Positions 8,632-16,847 of a stretch of DNA of 64,000 bases are shown in pieces (within the stretch, counting starts at the first letter, position 1; every line of letters starts with the position of its first letter). Below the pieces are notes generated by a model, which had not been told where the DNA came from, ran no database searches, and saw nothing but the letters and a program-made list of their open reading frames with translations. The stretch covers positions 2,093,501 through 2,157,500 of the forward strand of contig NZ_CP063401.1 of NCBI RefSeq assembly GCF_021729885.1, read 5' to 3'. The position numbers were made by a program, and so were the translations under genes. The DNA comes from Devosia sp. SL43. GTDB lineage: Bacteria; Pseudomonadota; Alphaproteobacteria; Rhizobiales; Devosiaceae.

Positions 8632-9507
8632 TCACTCCGCCAGCAGATACTCCGCGATCGCCGCCCGGTCCGCTTCCGTCCATTGCGACGTGCCGTCCTT
8701 GATCACCTCGCCCATCGAGCCGCCCAGAACGTCGAAGACTGGCGTAAAGCCGTCCATCAGCGTCTGCGCCAGCGTGGCTGCGTCATAGCCCTCGGCGATC
8801 AGCGCGTCGCGCGTCAGGGATGGGGCCTTGCCGCCCGTGCCGCCGGGTGAACCGGTCAGCGCCTTGCTCCAGTCGAGCGCGCCCAGCAAGTTGCGCGGCG
8901 AGTGGCAGGCGACGCAGTGCGCTGGACCGTAGGCGAGATACTTGCCGCGATTGTACGCCTCGGACTTGCCCTCCTCCGGCACGAAACGGGCCGGTGAGAA
9001 GAACAGGTTCTTCCACCCGGCCATGGCCAGCCGGATATTGAAGGGGAAGGGGATCTGGCTCTCGACCGCCGGGGTGCTGACCGGCTCGGTCGCCATCAGC
9101 GCGGCATAGAGATCAGTGATCTCCTGATCGCTCATCAGCGTATAGTTTTCATAGGGGAATACCGGATAGAGGTGTCCATCAGGCCCTATGCCGTTGCTCA
9201 TCGCATCGGAAAACTGCGCCAGCGTCCAATCGCCGATGCCGGCAGTCGGATCAGAAGTGATATTGGGTGGCACGAACGTGCCGAATTGCGTTTCAAGCCC
9301 AAAGCCACCGGCCAGGAACCCCGTCCCCGCAGCATTGTTGGTGTGGCAGGCGACACAGCCACCCAGTCGGATCAGGTAATTGCCGCGCTCGACATCACCG
9401 ACCAGCGTCAAGTCGCGCGCCGGCCCGTTGACCGGCTTGAGAAAATACACCGCCGCGCCAAGGCCGACGACGACAAGCACACCCAGAACCCAAAACCACC
9501 GACGCAT
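8632..9507 (-). CDS. Membrane-anchored di-haem cytochrome c
   Basis: A 291-residue protein with one N-terminal membrane helix (MRRWFWVLGVLVVVGLG) and two class I cytochrome c domains. The haem sites are GGCVACHTN near residue 50 and HCVACHSPRN near residue 190. The layout resembles the cytochrome subunits of membrane dehydrogenases (GMC or aldehyde dehydrogenase type), but no catalytic subunit is adjacent. It lies downstream of a thioredoxin-like gene and a CcdA-like gene in the same direction, so maturation or electron transfer with those partners is plausible. The ATG at 9507 directly precedes the signal anchor; an upstream in-frame start adds 40 unlikely residues. Confidence 0.88.
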   Translation of the reverse strand: MRRWFWVLGVLVVVGLGAAVYFLKPVNGPARDLTLVGDVERGNYLIRLGGCVACHTNNAAGTGFLAGGFGLETQFGTFVPPNITSDPTAGIGDWTLAQFSDAMSNGIGPDGHLYPVFPYENYTLMSDQEITDLYAALMATEPVSTPAVESQIPFPFNIRLAMAGWKNLFFSPARFVPEEGKSEAYNRGKYLAYGPAHCVACHSPRNLLGALDWSKALTGSPGGTGGKAPSLTRDALIAEGYDAATLAQTLMDGFTPVFDVLGGSMGEVIKDGTSQWTEADRAAIAEYLLAE

Positions 9508-9571
9508 CGTATCGCCCCCGACCTGGGCGAGATAGAACCAGAGCCGGTGAGGCAGCGCAACCTGCCAGGCG

Positions 9572-9985
9572 TCAAACCGCCGCGAGGTCAAGCAGGCCGG
9601 CGATCCGGTCGCTTCGGGTTTCAGCAACCAACCGCCCCAGCTCCGTGGTCCCCGACATCAAGACGAGCGTCGAGCGGCGGGGAATGCCCATCCGGGCAAC
9701 CAACTCGCCACGGCTATGCTGATCCCAGTCCACCTGAATGATCGGAATGGCCGCATAGGCGGCGCTCTCCGCGGCCAGGCTTTCCAGCACGCGCTGTTGT
9801 GCTGCGCAGGTCGAGCACCAGGTGGCGTAAAAATCGATCAGGTAGGGCTTGCCGCTCGCTGCGGCCTCGGCCAACGCGTCCTCTGAATACGGGACAACGT
9901 CCAGTGCTTTTGCTGCGCCGGTGGCGGCAAAGGCAGCCACGCCGGCCAGCAGGGCCAGGGCGGTGCGTCGATCGAGCAAAGTCAT
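9572..9985 (-). CDS. Secreted thioredoxin-fold protein
   Basis: A 137-residue protein with an N-terminal export signal (RRTALALLAGVAAFAATGAA) followed by a thioredoxin fold. The redox motif is WCSTC in DFYATWCSTCAAQ, and the cis-proline loop appears as GIPRRSTLVLM. It should act in the periplasm as a thiol-disulfide exchanger. The ATG at 9985 has AAGGAGA upstream and overlaps nothing. The CcdA-like electron-delivering gene ends 11 bases upstream, which suggests that CcdA keeps this protein reduced. It is similar to the C-terminal domain of DsbD, so the two genes together amount to a split DsbD. Confidence 0.9.
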   Translation of the reverse strand: MTLLDRRTALALLAGVAAFAATGAAKALDVVPYSEDALAEAAASGKPYLIDFYATWCSTCAAQQRVLESLAAESAAYAAIPIIQVDWDQHSRGELVARMGIPRRSTLVLMSGTTELGRLVAETRSDRIAGLLDLAAV

Positions 9986-9996
9986 TGCAGTCTCCT

Positions 9997-10713
9997 TCAC
10001 AGGCTTACGGAAATGTCGGTGAACCATGCGGGCAAAATGGCCAGTGCCAGCCCCTCCAGCAACCGGTCGATATGGAGGATAATGGCCAGTCCGACCACGA
10101 TCAGGCCCACGCCCAGAATGGTCTTGGCGTGTGGCGTGATCCGGACCAGCCATTCGCGCCGGCTGGCAATGAGCGACCGCGTACCATAGGCCAGCGCCAA
10201 CATGATCGTCGCGGCACCCAGCGAGAACATCACCATGATCGCAAAGGCCAGGCCAAGGTTCTCGCCCTGCGCGGCAAGCCCGATCGCGCCACCCAGCGTG
10301 GGGCCGATGCAGGGCGACCAGGCCAGGCCGAGCAGGCCACCAGCCAGCAATTCACCCATGAATCCGCGACCTTCGACCCGGCTCATCAGTTGCGTGCCAC
10401 CGCCCGCCGCCGCCCCGGCCAACCGGGAAAAGCTCGCCGAGGCCTGTGGAACAAGCTGGACCAGGCCAAAGGCCACCATCACCCAGCCGGCCGCCAGCGT
10501 GATATCCTCCTGCCGGAGACCGGTGGCGCGTGTGAGCCAGAAAATCGAGCCGCCGATGAGGGTGAAGCTCAGGGCGAGCCCCAGGGCCATCGCGAGCGGT
10601 CCGGCCGGATGGCGCGCCACCGAGCCTGCCGCGATCAGCGGCAGCAATGGCAGGACGCAGGGATTGAGCAGGGTCAAGAGCCCAGCCAGATAGGCAACGA
10701 CGAGTTCGAACAC
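9997..10713 (-). CDS. CcdA/DsbD-type thiol reductant membrane protein
   Basis: A 238-residue membrane protein with about six helices. The first carries YLAGLLTLLNPCVLPLLPL with the redox-active cysteine, and the fourth carries GLAWSPCIGPTLGG with the second cysteine. Both are hallmarks of the CcdA/DsbD transporter family that moves electrons from cytoplasmic thioredoxin to periplasmic partners. I prefer GTG 10713 as start because the family begins close to the first helix; an ATG at 10752 would add 13 residues. It is the first gene of an operon with the thioredoxin-like and cytochrome c genes, consistent with cytochrome c maturation or a local thiol relay. Confidence 0.9.
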   Translation of the reverse strand: MFELVVAYLAGLLTLLNPCVLPLLPLIAAGSVARHPAGPLAMALGLALSFTLIGGSIFWLTRATGLRQEDITLAAGWVMVAFGLVQLVPQASASFSRLAGAAAGGGTQLMSRVEGRGFMGELLAGGLLGLAWSPCIGPTLGGAIGLAAQGENLGLAFAIMVMFSLGAATIMLALAYGTRSLIASRREWLVRITPHAKTILGVGLIVVGLAIILHIDRLLEGLALAILPAWFTDISVSL

Positions 10714-10812
10714 GGCTGACCCCACAGCACGGCACGATGTGCCAGTTGCCATGCCATACGGCGCGGGGTGACGAATGGTTACAGCCTCGCCATCAACTCA
10801 GCGTGATGGGGT

Positions 10813-11760
10813 TCAGCCCTTCGCCAGCACGGCATCCACTTCGGCACGGGTCGGCGGCTGGCAGCCCTTTCGACCGCAATTTATGCCGGCCACCACGGCG
10901 CCGAACCGCAGCACCGAGACGAGCGCCGCCTCGTTGAGTGTACCCAGCCGGCCAGGCGTCAGCGCCTGCTTTTCCGCCAGCGCCGTCAGCACACCAGCCA
11001 TCAGGCTGTCGCCAGCGCCGACCGTGTCGACGAAGACAGGCGGCGAATAGATCGGTGCCTTGGCTGTGGTCGCCTTGGTGAAGGCCAGCGACCCCTCCTC
11101 GCCCAGGGTGACAACCACCAGTTCGCAATTGGGCCGCGCCAGCAGCGCCTGGGCGTGGGCCTCGATGCTCATGCCCGGCTCAAGCCAGTCGTGGTCCTCG
11201 TCCGACAGCTTGATCACATGTGCCAGGTCAAGCAGCTGCGAGAGCTGGTCGCGATAGGTCTTCTCGTCCTGCACCAGCAGCGGCCGCACATTGATGTCCA
11301 TGCTGATCGTGGCGCCACCGACAATCGCCTTGCCGGCCACGGCCAGCCAAGCGGCCGCATCTTCCGGCTCGATCGGCACGAAACCACCCAGTTGCAGCAG
11401 CGTGACACCGCCAGGCAAAGCCGCGACCAGCCCCTCCTTGGTGAACGCCCGTTCGGCGCCGCGCTCGAACACGTAGCTTGCCTGCATCTTCTCGTTGAAG
11501 GTGACGATGGCCTTGGTCGTCGGCGCATCGACGCGCTGCTTGATGAGCAGGTCGACACCGGCGGCCGCGAGCGGCGCCAGCAACATGTCGCCGAATTCGT
11601 CGGTGCTGATGGGGCAGAGGAAACCGGTCGTATTGCCGAGCTTGGCCAGGGCGATGGCGCAGTTGAACGGCGAACCGCCCGCCACCGGCTGGCGCTCCGC
11701 AGCCGGTCCCGGCTTGGCCGGCACGAGATCAACCAGGCTTTCCCCACCAACGACAAACAT
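10813..11760 (-). CDS. PfkB-family sugar kinase (fructokinase-like)
   Basis: A 315-residue ribokinase/PfkB enzyme. The N-terminus (FVVGGESLVDLVP) and GGSPFNCAIALAKLG match the first family signature, and DTVGAGDSLMAGVLTAL holds the catalytic aspartate and anion hole. It should phosphorylate a sugar with ATP in the cytoplasm, and fructokinase is the nearest common annotation for this sequence type. No sugar transporter is adjacent, so the substrate is not settled by context. It lies on the same strand as, but 74 bases from, the SRPBCC gene. Confidence 0.87.
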   Translation of the reverse strand: MFVVGGESLVDLVPAKPGPAAERQPVAGGSPFNCAIALAKLGNTTGFLCPISTDEFGDMLLAPLAAAGVDLLIKQRVDAPTTKAIVTFNEKMQASYVFERGAERAFTKEGLVAALPGGVTLLQLGGFVPIEPEDAAAWLAVAGKAIVGGATISMDINVRPLLVQDEKTYRDQLSQLLDLAHVIKLSDEDHDWLEPGMSIEAHAQALLARPNCELVVVTLGEEGSLAFTKATTAKAPIYSPPVFVDTVGAGDSLMAGVLTALAEKQALTPGRLGTLNEAALVSVLRFGAVVAGINCGRKGCQPPTRAEVDAVLAKG

Positions 11761-11834
11761 GCAATTGCCTCCTGCGCAGTCGGCAGCGACATAGCATTTT
11801 TGTTCACCCTGTCACCAGCCGCCTGAGCAGATGC

Positions 11835-12575
11835 TCACTCTGCGGGCTTTGGATAACGGGCAGACCACCACGCGGTCCAGCGCTCTTCCAGCGCGGCGAA
11901 GTCGGCATCGCTGAGGCCATAGGTGGTCAGCAAGATCGAGCCACCGCCATGCGGGCGCTTGGGCGATACGCCCATATCGGTAACGACCAGCAGCCCGTTA
12001 CCCCATTGCTCGACGGTCAGCGCTGTCTGGAAATGCGTCTGGTACCAGACCTGTCCCGAGGCAGAACCACCAGGGCTCGGTGCCGCCGCATAGGGCGCAC
12101 CGGCCGGAAGACTGACGGTTTCGCCGAGCCCGAGCTCCGCCGATGGTTCGCCAATCCCGGCCTTGCTGGGCCCTGACAGATAGACCGTATGTCGCCGCTC
12201 GCCCGGATGCCGCTCGAGCATCAGGCGCAACTGCTGGAAGAAGTTGATCCAGCCCTGGCTGATATCTTCATAGACGCCCGTCCAGTCGATCGGCGCCCCG
12301 CCCGACCGAACGAGCCGCAGGCGCGTACCAAAGCCATCCTCCGTCAGTTCGATGGCATCGGCAGACCCCTCCCACTCACCGAACTGCACAACCCGTCGCG
12401 CCGGATCGCCGGTGGCATGATCCACGAAGATGAACTTGATCTCCTCGGCGAGAGACTCTGCATCCCAGCCGAACCACTGCTCAATCTGCGCCGGATCACG
12501 CAAGGCGTCCCACACCGTCTCAATGGGCGCCGCAATGGTGATGTCGACCACAACCTGTTTGCTGGCTTCGTTCAT
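11835..12575 (-). CDS. SRPBCC (AHSA1-like) domain protein
   Basis: A 246-residue protein with an Aha1/START-like ligand-binding fold: VVDITIAAPIETVWDALRDP at the N-terminus, IEQWFGWDAES, then FVDHATGDPARRVVQFGEWE, and a second partial domain toward the C-terminus. The ATG at 12575 is preceded by GAGGAG. It begins 11 bases after the stop of an ArsR-type regulator, the classic ArsR-SRPBCC pairing in which the regulator controls a small hydrophobic-ligand-binding partner. The substrate is unknown. Confidence 0.86.
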   Translation of the reverse strand: MNEASKQVVVDITIAAPIETVWDALRDPAQIEQWFGWDAESLAEEIKFIFVDHATGDPARRVVQFGEWEGSADAIELTEDGFGTRLRLVRSGGAPIDWTGVYEDISQGWINFFQQLRLMLERHPGERRHTVYLSGPSKAGIGEPSAELGLGETVSLPAGAPYAAAPSPGGSASGQVWYQTHFQTALTVEQWGNGLLVVTDMGVSPKRPHGGGSILLTTYGLSDADFAALEERWTAWWSARYPKPAE

Positions 12576-12586
12576 TTGACGTCTCC

Positions 12587-13186
12587 TCAATTGACCGGTT
12601 TGGCCGGCGCATCGGCAACTGCAGGGTGGGCGCCGACCATCAGGTGATAGCCACGCCGATCGTCGCCCGGCGCATATCGCGCCGCGAGTTCAGCGATCGA
12701 CTGCGCCAGCGCTGCGGAAAAATCCTCGAAATCCTGTGGTCTTGCGAAGCCCAGATCGGCCTCGATCGTGAAGGTCAGCAGCCGCTGCCCCGCCGCTTCT
12801 GCAGCGCTGCGCATGCGCGTCACCTCGCGCACCACCGTGCCCGCCGCCTGCACCAGATGCGCCGCAGCATTGGCATCCTGCATGTCGACGGCGCGACCGG
12901 CACCCAACATTGCCGGATCGAGCACGAAGTCCTCCGCCACGGCGACGAGCACGCGCTCGACAAAGCCCCGCCGCTTGCGCTCCTCAACCAGACGCACGAG
13001 GCCGGCCTCTTCCAGCGCCCGCAAATGGTAGCCCAGTTGCTGCCGCTGCAGGCCCAGCCGCTTGGCCAGGCCAGCGGCTGAGCTGGGCTCACGCAGAGCC
13101 TCAAGTAGGCGCCGCTTGACCGGCTCCAGCACGAGTAGCGCTTTGTCCGCATCGTCGATCAAGGCTGTGGTCGCTGCTTCCATCAT
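12587..13186 (-). CDS. ArsR-family winged-helix regulator
   Basis: A 199-residue regulator. The N-terminal winged helix (about residues 15-85) contains LEPVKRRLLEALREPSSAAG, LAKRLGLQRQQLGYHLRALE and EAGLVRLVEERKRRGFVER. The C-terminal half is a probable ligand or dimerisation domain without obvious metal-binding cysteines. A perfect inverted repeat lies 11 bases upstream of the start and overlaps the promoter, so autoregulation is likely. It is translated first in a two-gene unit with the SRPBCC protein. Confidence 0.88.
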   Translation of the reverse strand: MMEAATTALIDDADKALLVLEPVKRRLLEALREPSSAAGLAKRLGLQRQQLGYHLRALEEAGLVRLVEERKRRGFVERVLVAVAEDFVLDPAMLGAGRAVDMQDANAAAHLVQAAGTVVREVTRMRSAAEAAGQRLLTFTIEADLGFARPQDFEDFSAALAQSIAELAARYAPGDDRRGYHLMVGAHPAVADAPAKPVN

Positions 13187-13194
13187 GTCTCGAC

Positions 13195-13225
13195 GCTATA
13201 ATTGACAAATATGTTTGTCAATTAT
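13195..13225 (-). promoter_or_regulatory. Promoter with perfect palindromic operator of the ArsR-type gene
   Basis: At 13198-13225 two perfect 12-base arms, ATAATTGACAAA and TTTGTCAATTAT, flank TATG. On the minus strand the palindrome contains a consensus -35 (TTGACA, 13221-13216) and runs into a -10-like TATAGC (13200-13195), with a slightly short 15-base spacer. The start codon at 13186 lies only eight bases after the -10, so the transcript would be leaderless or nearly so. A bound dimer would mask the promoter completely. Confidence 0.8.
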
Positions 13226-13425
13226 GCCACGCCTACCCACTACTACGGGCCTGATCCCAATTCCTCCCAGCGCGCCGTTGTCGAGGCGTCCCCTTTCCCC
13301 TATCGCTTCGCCCGTATTGCCGGGAGCACCTTGCGGTGGTCGACCAGTCGTGTTGACCTCGCCGCATGATGTCGATCAATCGGCACAAGGGCCGGGAGCG
13401 TTCCGGCGGGAGAGGGGAGGATAAA

Positions 13426-13989
13426 ATGCAAGCTCTTGCTTTGCTTGTCCGCACGATCAGCGGATTGAACCGCATCGTCGGCGAAGTCCTGTCATGGCTG
13501 GCGCTGGGCTGCGTGCTGGTCTGTTTTGGCGTCGTCGTGCAGCGCTATGCGTTCAGCACATCCACATTGTGGATGCAGGATCTCTATGTCTGGCTCGGCG
13601 GGGCCATGTTTACCGGCGTGGCCGGTTTCGCCCTGATGCGCGACGATCACGTGCGCGTCGATATCTTCTATCGGCCCGCCTCGGTGCGGCGGAAGGCGAT
13701 CGCCGACCTGTTCGGCGTCGTCGTGTTCCTGCTGCCGTTCATCTACGTGGTCTATACCTACACTTCGCCCGCCGTGTTGCGGTCGTGGAGCTATTACGAG
13801 GGCTCGGGCAATATTGGCGGCATGCCGGGCCTGTTCGTGCTCAAGAGTTTCATCCTGGTGTTCTGCCTGCTTGTGGGTCTGCAGGGCCTCGCCATGGCTG
13901 CCCGCTCCATCCTGGCGCTGGCCGGCCGCGAAGACCTTTTGCCCGATGACCTGCGCTACGGCGCCCGCGAAGCCAAGGAAGCCCATTGA
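13426..13989 (+). CDS. TRAP transporter small permease (DctQ type)
   Basis: A 187-residue protein with four hydrophobic helices. It contains LVCFGVVVQRYAFSTSTLWMQ, then QDLYVWLGGAMFTGVAG and RDDHVRVDIFY, all typical of the DctQ/TakQ subunit of tripartite ATP-independent periplasmic transporters. The ATG at 13426 has a strong GGGGAGG site. It couples to the large permease by a TGATG stop/start overlap. By its partners it probably belongs to the 2-oxo acid (TakQM-like) or mannitol/chloroaromatic class. Confidence 0.9.
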   Translation: MQALALLVRTISGLNRIVGEVLSWLALGCVLVCFGVVVQRYAFSTSTLWMQDLYVWLGGAMFTGVAGFALMRDDHVRVDIFYRPASVRRKAIADLFGVVVFLLPFIYVVYTYTSPAVLRSWSYYEGSGNIGGMPGLFVLKSFILVFCLLVGLQGLAMAARSILALAGREDLLPDDLRYGAREAKEAH

Positions 13990-15380
13990 TGGATCCCGTT
14001 CTCATTGGCGAAATCCTCGCCGGCCTGATGTTCCTGGGCGTTATCGGCGTACTCATGCTCGGCTTCCCGGTCGCCTTCTCGCTGGCCGGCACCGCCCTGC
14101 TGTTCGGCCTCGTCGGCTGGTGGCTTGGGGTCTATGACCCCTCCAACTATGGCTCGCTGGCCGGCCGCTATATTGGCCTCATGACCAATGAAGTGCTGGT
14201 CGCCGTACCGCTCTTCGTCTTTATGGGCGTGATGCTGGAACGCTCCGGCATTGCCGAGCAACTGCTGCTGACCATGGGCAAGCTGTTCGGCAACCTGCGC
14301 GGCGGCCTCGGTCTCTCGGTCATCCTGGTGGGTGCCTTGCTCGCCGCCTCGACCGGCGTCGTCGGCGCCACCGTGGTCACCATGGGCCTGATCTCGCTGC
14401 CGGCCATGCTGCGCGCCGGCTACGATCCCAAGCTCGCCACCGGCGTCATCTGCGCCTCGGGCACGCTGGGCCAGATCATTCCGCCCTCGACCGTGCTGAT
14501 CTTCATGGGCGACATGCTCTCGGGCATCAATGCCCAGGTGCAGATGGAAAAGGGCAACTTCGCGCCCGAACCCGTCTCGGTGGGTGCGCTGTTTGCGGGT
14601 GCCATCATTCCGGGCCTGCTGCTGGTGGTGCTCTATGCCGCCTGGATGATCTTCAAGGCCGTCACCGACCCAAAATCCTGCCCGGCAACGCCGGTGCCGG
14701 AGGCCGAGAAAGCCGGGCTGTGGAAGGAAGTCGTGGTCGCGCTGATCCCGCCCCTGCTGCTGATCCTGGCCGTGCTGGGCTCAATCCTGGCCGGTATTGC
14801 TACCCCGACCGAGGCCGCTTCGGTCGGTTCGGTGGGTGCCATCATCCTCACGGCCCTGCGCTGGAAGCTGACCTTCTCCATCCTGCGCCAGGCGGTGATT
14901 TCCACCGCGACCATCACCTCGATGGTGTTCATCATCCTGTTCGGCGCGGCGGTGTTCTCCATCGTCTTCCGCATGATGGGTGGCGACAACCTGGTGCACG
15001 AGTTCCTCTCGTCCATGCCGGGCGGGGCGCTTGGTGCCACCATCATCGTCATGCTGATCATGTTCCTGCTCGGCTTCATCCTCGACACCTTCGAGATCAT
15101 CTTCATCGTGATCCCGATCACCGCGCCCGTGCTGTTGACCCTGGGTGTCGACCCGATCTGGCTGGGCGTGATGGTGGGCGTGAACCTGCAGACCAGCTTC
15201 CTCACCCCGCCATTCGGCTTCGCCCTGTTCTATCTGCGCGGCGTGGCGCCATCCCGGGTCACCACCGGCATGATTTACAAGGGGGTGGTGCCGTTCGTGC
15301 TGCTGCAGGTTACCGGATTGGCGATCCTGTTCCTGTTCCCCGACCTCATCACCTGGCTGCCCAGGCTGATCTACAACTGA
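13989..15380 (+). CDS. TRAP transporter large permease (DctM type)
   Basis: A 463-residue protein with about 12 membrane helices, belonging to the ion transporter superfamily fold of DctM. Characteristic segments are VLMLGFPVAFSLAGTALLFG, ASGTLGQIIPPSTVLIFMGD and NLQTSFLTPPFGFALFYLRG. The last two are the paired loops thought to bind sodium. It uses a sodium gradient to move the substrate delivered by the periplasmic receptor. The start overlaps the small-permease stop. A terminator hairpin lies just after the gene. Confidence 0.94.
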   Translation: MDPVLIGEILAGLMFLGVIGVLMLGFPVAFSLAGTALLFGLVGWWLGVYDPSNYGSLAGRYIGLMTNEVLVAVPLFVFMGVMLERSGIAEQLLLTMGKLFGNLRGGLGLSVILVGALLAASTGVVGATVVTMGLISLPAMLRAGYDPKLATGVICASGTLGQIIPPSTVLIFMGDMLSGINAQVQMEKGNFAPEPVSVGALFAGAIIPGLLLVVLYAAWMIFKAVTDPKSCPATPVPEAEKAGLWKEVVVALIPPLLLILAVLGSILAGIATPTEAASVGSVGAIILTALRWKLTFSILRQAVISTATITSMVFIILFGAAVFSIVFRMMGGDNLVHEFLSSMPGGALGATIIVMLIMFLLGFILDTFEIIFIVIPITAPVLLTLGVDPIWLGVMVGVNLQTSFLTPPFGFALFYLRGVAPSRVTTGMIYKGVVPFVLLQVTGLAILFLFPDLITWLPRLIYN

Positions 15381-15402
15381 GGCACCCAGCATCCCCAAAC
15401 AA

Positions 15403-15438
15403 GGGCTCGGATGGCATCACCATCCGGGCCCTTTCTCT
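15403..15438 (+). terminator. Terminator after the TRAP permease genes
   Basis: GGGCTCGGATGG (15403-15414) pairs with CCATCCGGGCCC (15420-15431) with one mismatch, followed by the T-rich TTTCTCTT. It ends the plus-strand permease operon. Confidence 0.75.
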
Positions 15439-15454
15439 TGGACCTCTAGCCAAC

Positions 15455-15483
15455 AAAAAGCCCCACCGCCGGAGCGGTGGGGC
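15455..15483 (-). terminator. Terminator after the TRAP receptor gene
   Basis: GCCCCACCGC and GCGGTGGGGC form a perfect 10-base stem with a four-base loop (15460-15483). Read on the minus strand it is followed by TTTTTG, so it should terminate the convergent receptor gene that ends at 15511. Confidence 0.85.
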
Positions 15484-15510
15484 CATCGGTCTTGAGTTGG
15501 GCCAGAGCGA

Positions 15511-16611
15511 TTAGCTCAGCGTGAAGTACTTCTGGCGCGCCGCGAGGAACAGAGAGTCGGTGCCCTCGGTCTTCTGACGCACGATGTTGAGCGAGGCGAT
15601 GAAGCTCTCCGCCGTCTTCTTGGTGAGGGCATCCCCGCTTTCACGAATCTCGGTGAGGAGTTCGGCAGCAGCCTTGGCACCCGCTTCCAGGATCTCATCG
15701 GGGAACTGGCGGATCTGCACGCCATGCTCGCTGACGAGCGACTGAAGAGCGCGCGGATCGTTGGCGGCAAAGTCTGCCGCCACGTTGTCATACTCAGCCT
15801 GGCAGCAATCCTTGACGATCGCCTGCAAATCCCCCGGCAGCGCCGCGAACTTGGCCTTGTCGACGACGAGTTCAGTGGCGAGGCCCGGCTCGATGAAGCT
15901 GGGGAAGTAGTAGTTCTTGGCGATCTGGTAGAAGCCGAGCGCCAGGTCGTTATAGGGACCGACGAATTCGGCGGCGTCTAGCGTACCGGACTGCAGCGCG
16001 GCGAAGATCTCGCCGGCAGCAAGGTTGGTCACCGAAGCGCCCAGCTTGCCCCACACCTGGCCACCGAGGCCGGGGGTGCGGAAGCGCAGGCCCTGCACGT
16101 CGGCAAGGCCGGTGAGCTCATTCTTGAACCAGCCGCCCGCCTGAGTGCCGGTATCGCCTGACAGGAAGCCCTGCAGGCCGAACTGGTCGTAAATTTCGTC
16201 CCAGATTTCCTGGCCGCCCATGTGGCGGACCCAACCGGTCATTTCGCGGCTGGTCATGCCGAAGGGCACGCCGGTGAAGAAGCTGAGGGCCTGGCTCTTG
16301 TTCTGCCAGTAATAGGCGGCGCCATGGCTCATTTCGGCCGAGCCATCGATCACAGCGTCCAGCGCCTGCAGGCCCGGCACCATTTCGCCAGCGGCAAAGA
16401 CCTGGATGGTCAGCCGGCCACCCGAGGCGACGGTAATGCGCTCGGCGAGGCGCTGTGCGCCGACCCCGAGGCCCGGAAAGTTCTTGGGCCAGGTGGTGAC
16501 CATGCGCCAGTTGATATTACCCTGCGCAATAGCCGGGGTGGCCAGCGTTGCCGCTGCCGCAGCGCCGATCGTCGCGACCGAAGCCGACTTGAAGAACTCG
16601 CGTCTTTTCAT
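15511..16611 (-). CDS. TRAP transporter substrate-binding protein, TakP-like
   Basis: A 366-residue periplasmic receptor. The N-terminus MKRREFFKSASVATIGAAAA has a twin-arginine-like RRxFFK motif and signal peptide ending TPAIAQG, so Tat export is likely. The mature part has MVTTWPKNFPGLGVGAQRLA, GLRFRTPGLGGQVWGKLGAS and ALQSGTLDAAEFVGPYND. These closely follow the TakP 2-oxo acid receptor type, with the arginine expected to bind a carboxylate. The ATG at 16611 has GGAGG just upstream. The gene is convergent with its permease genes, an unusual arrangement, and divergent from a sensor kinase gene. Confidence 0.9.
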   Translation of the reverse strand: MKRREFFKSASVATIGAAAAATLATPAIAQGNINWRMVTTWPKNFPGLGVGAQRLAERITVASGGRLTIQVFAAGEMVPGLQALDAVIDGSAEMSHGAAYYWQNKSQALSFFTGVPFGMTSREMTGWVRHMGGQEIWDEIYDQFGLQGFLSGDTGTQAGGWFKNELTGLADVQGLRFRTPGLGGQVWGKLGASVTNLAAGEIFAALQSGTLDAAEFVGPYNDLALGFYQIAKNYYFPSFIEPGLATELVVDKAKFAALPGDLQAIVKDCCQAEYDNVAADFAANDPRALQSLVSEHGVQIRQFPDEILEAGAKAAAELLTEIRESGDALTKKTAESFIASLNIVRQKTEGTDSLFLAARQKYFTLS

Positions 16612-16847
16612 AATTCCTCCCAAAGGATGCGGCATTGGCGCCGCGCGATTTGATTTGCCGCCATCTCCCAAACCGGCACGAGGGCGGACTCGTGCACGCG
16701 ACAGAGTTGCGCCCCACGCACCAAGTGTCCAGAGCGGGCAGGCCGCGCCGGATTGGACTCTCCGCAGGCCTACCCACTAATACGCAGATCGGCACGGCGT
16801 CGGCATGCTAGTATGTCACGATCGGGTTGAGGAGCCTGAGCGCGACC

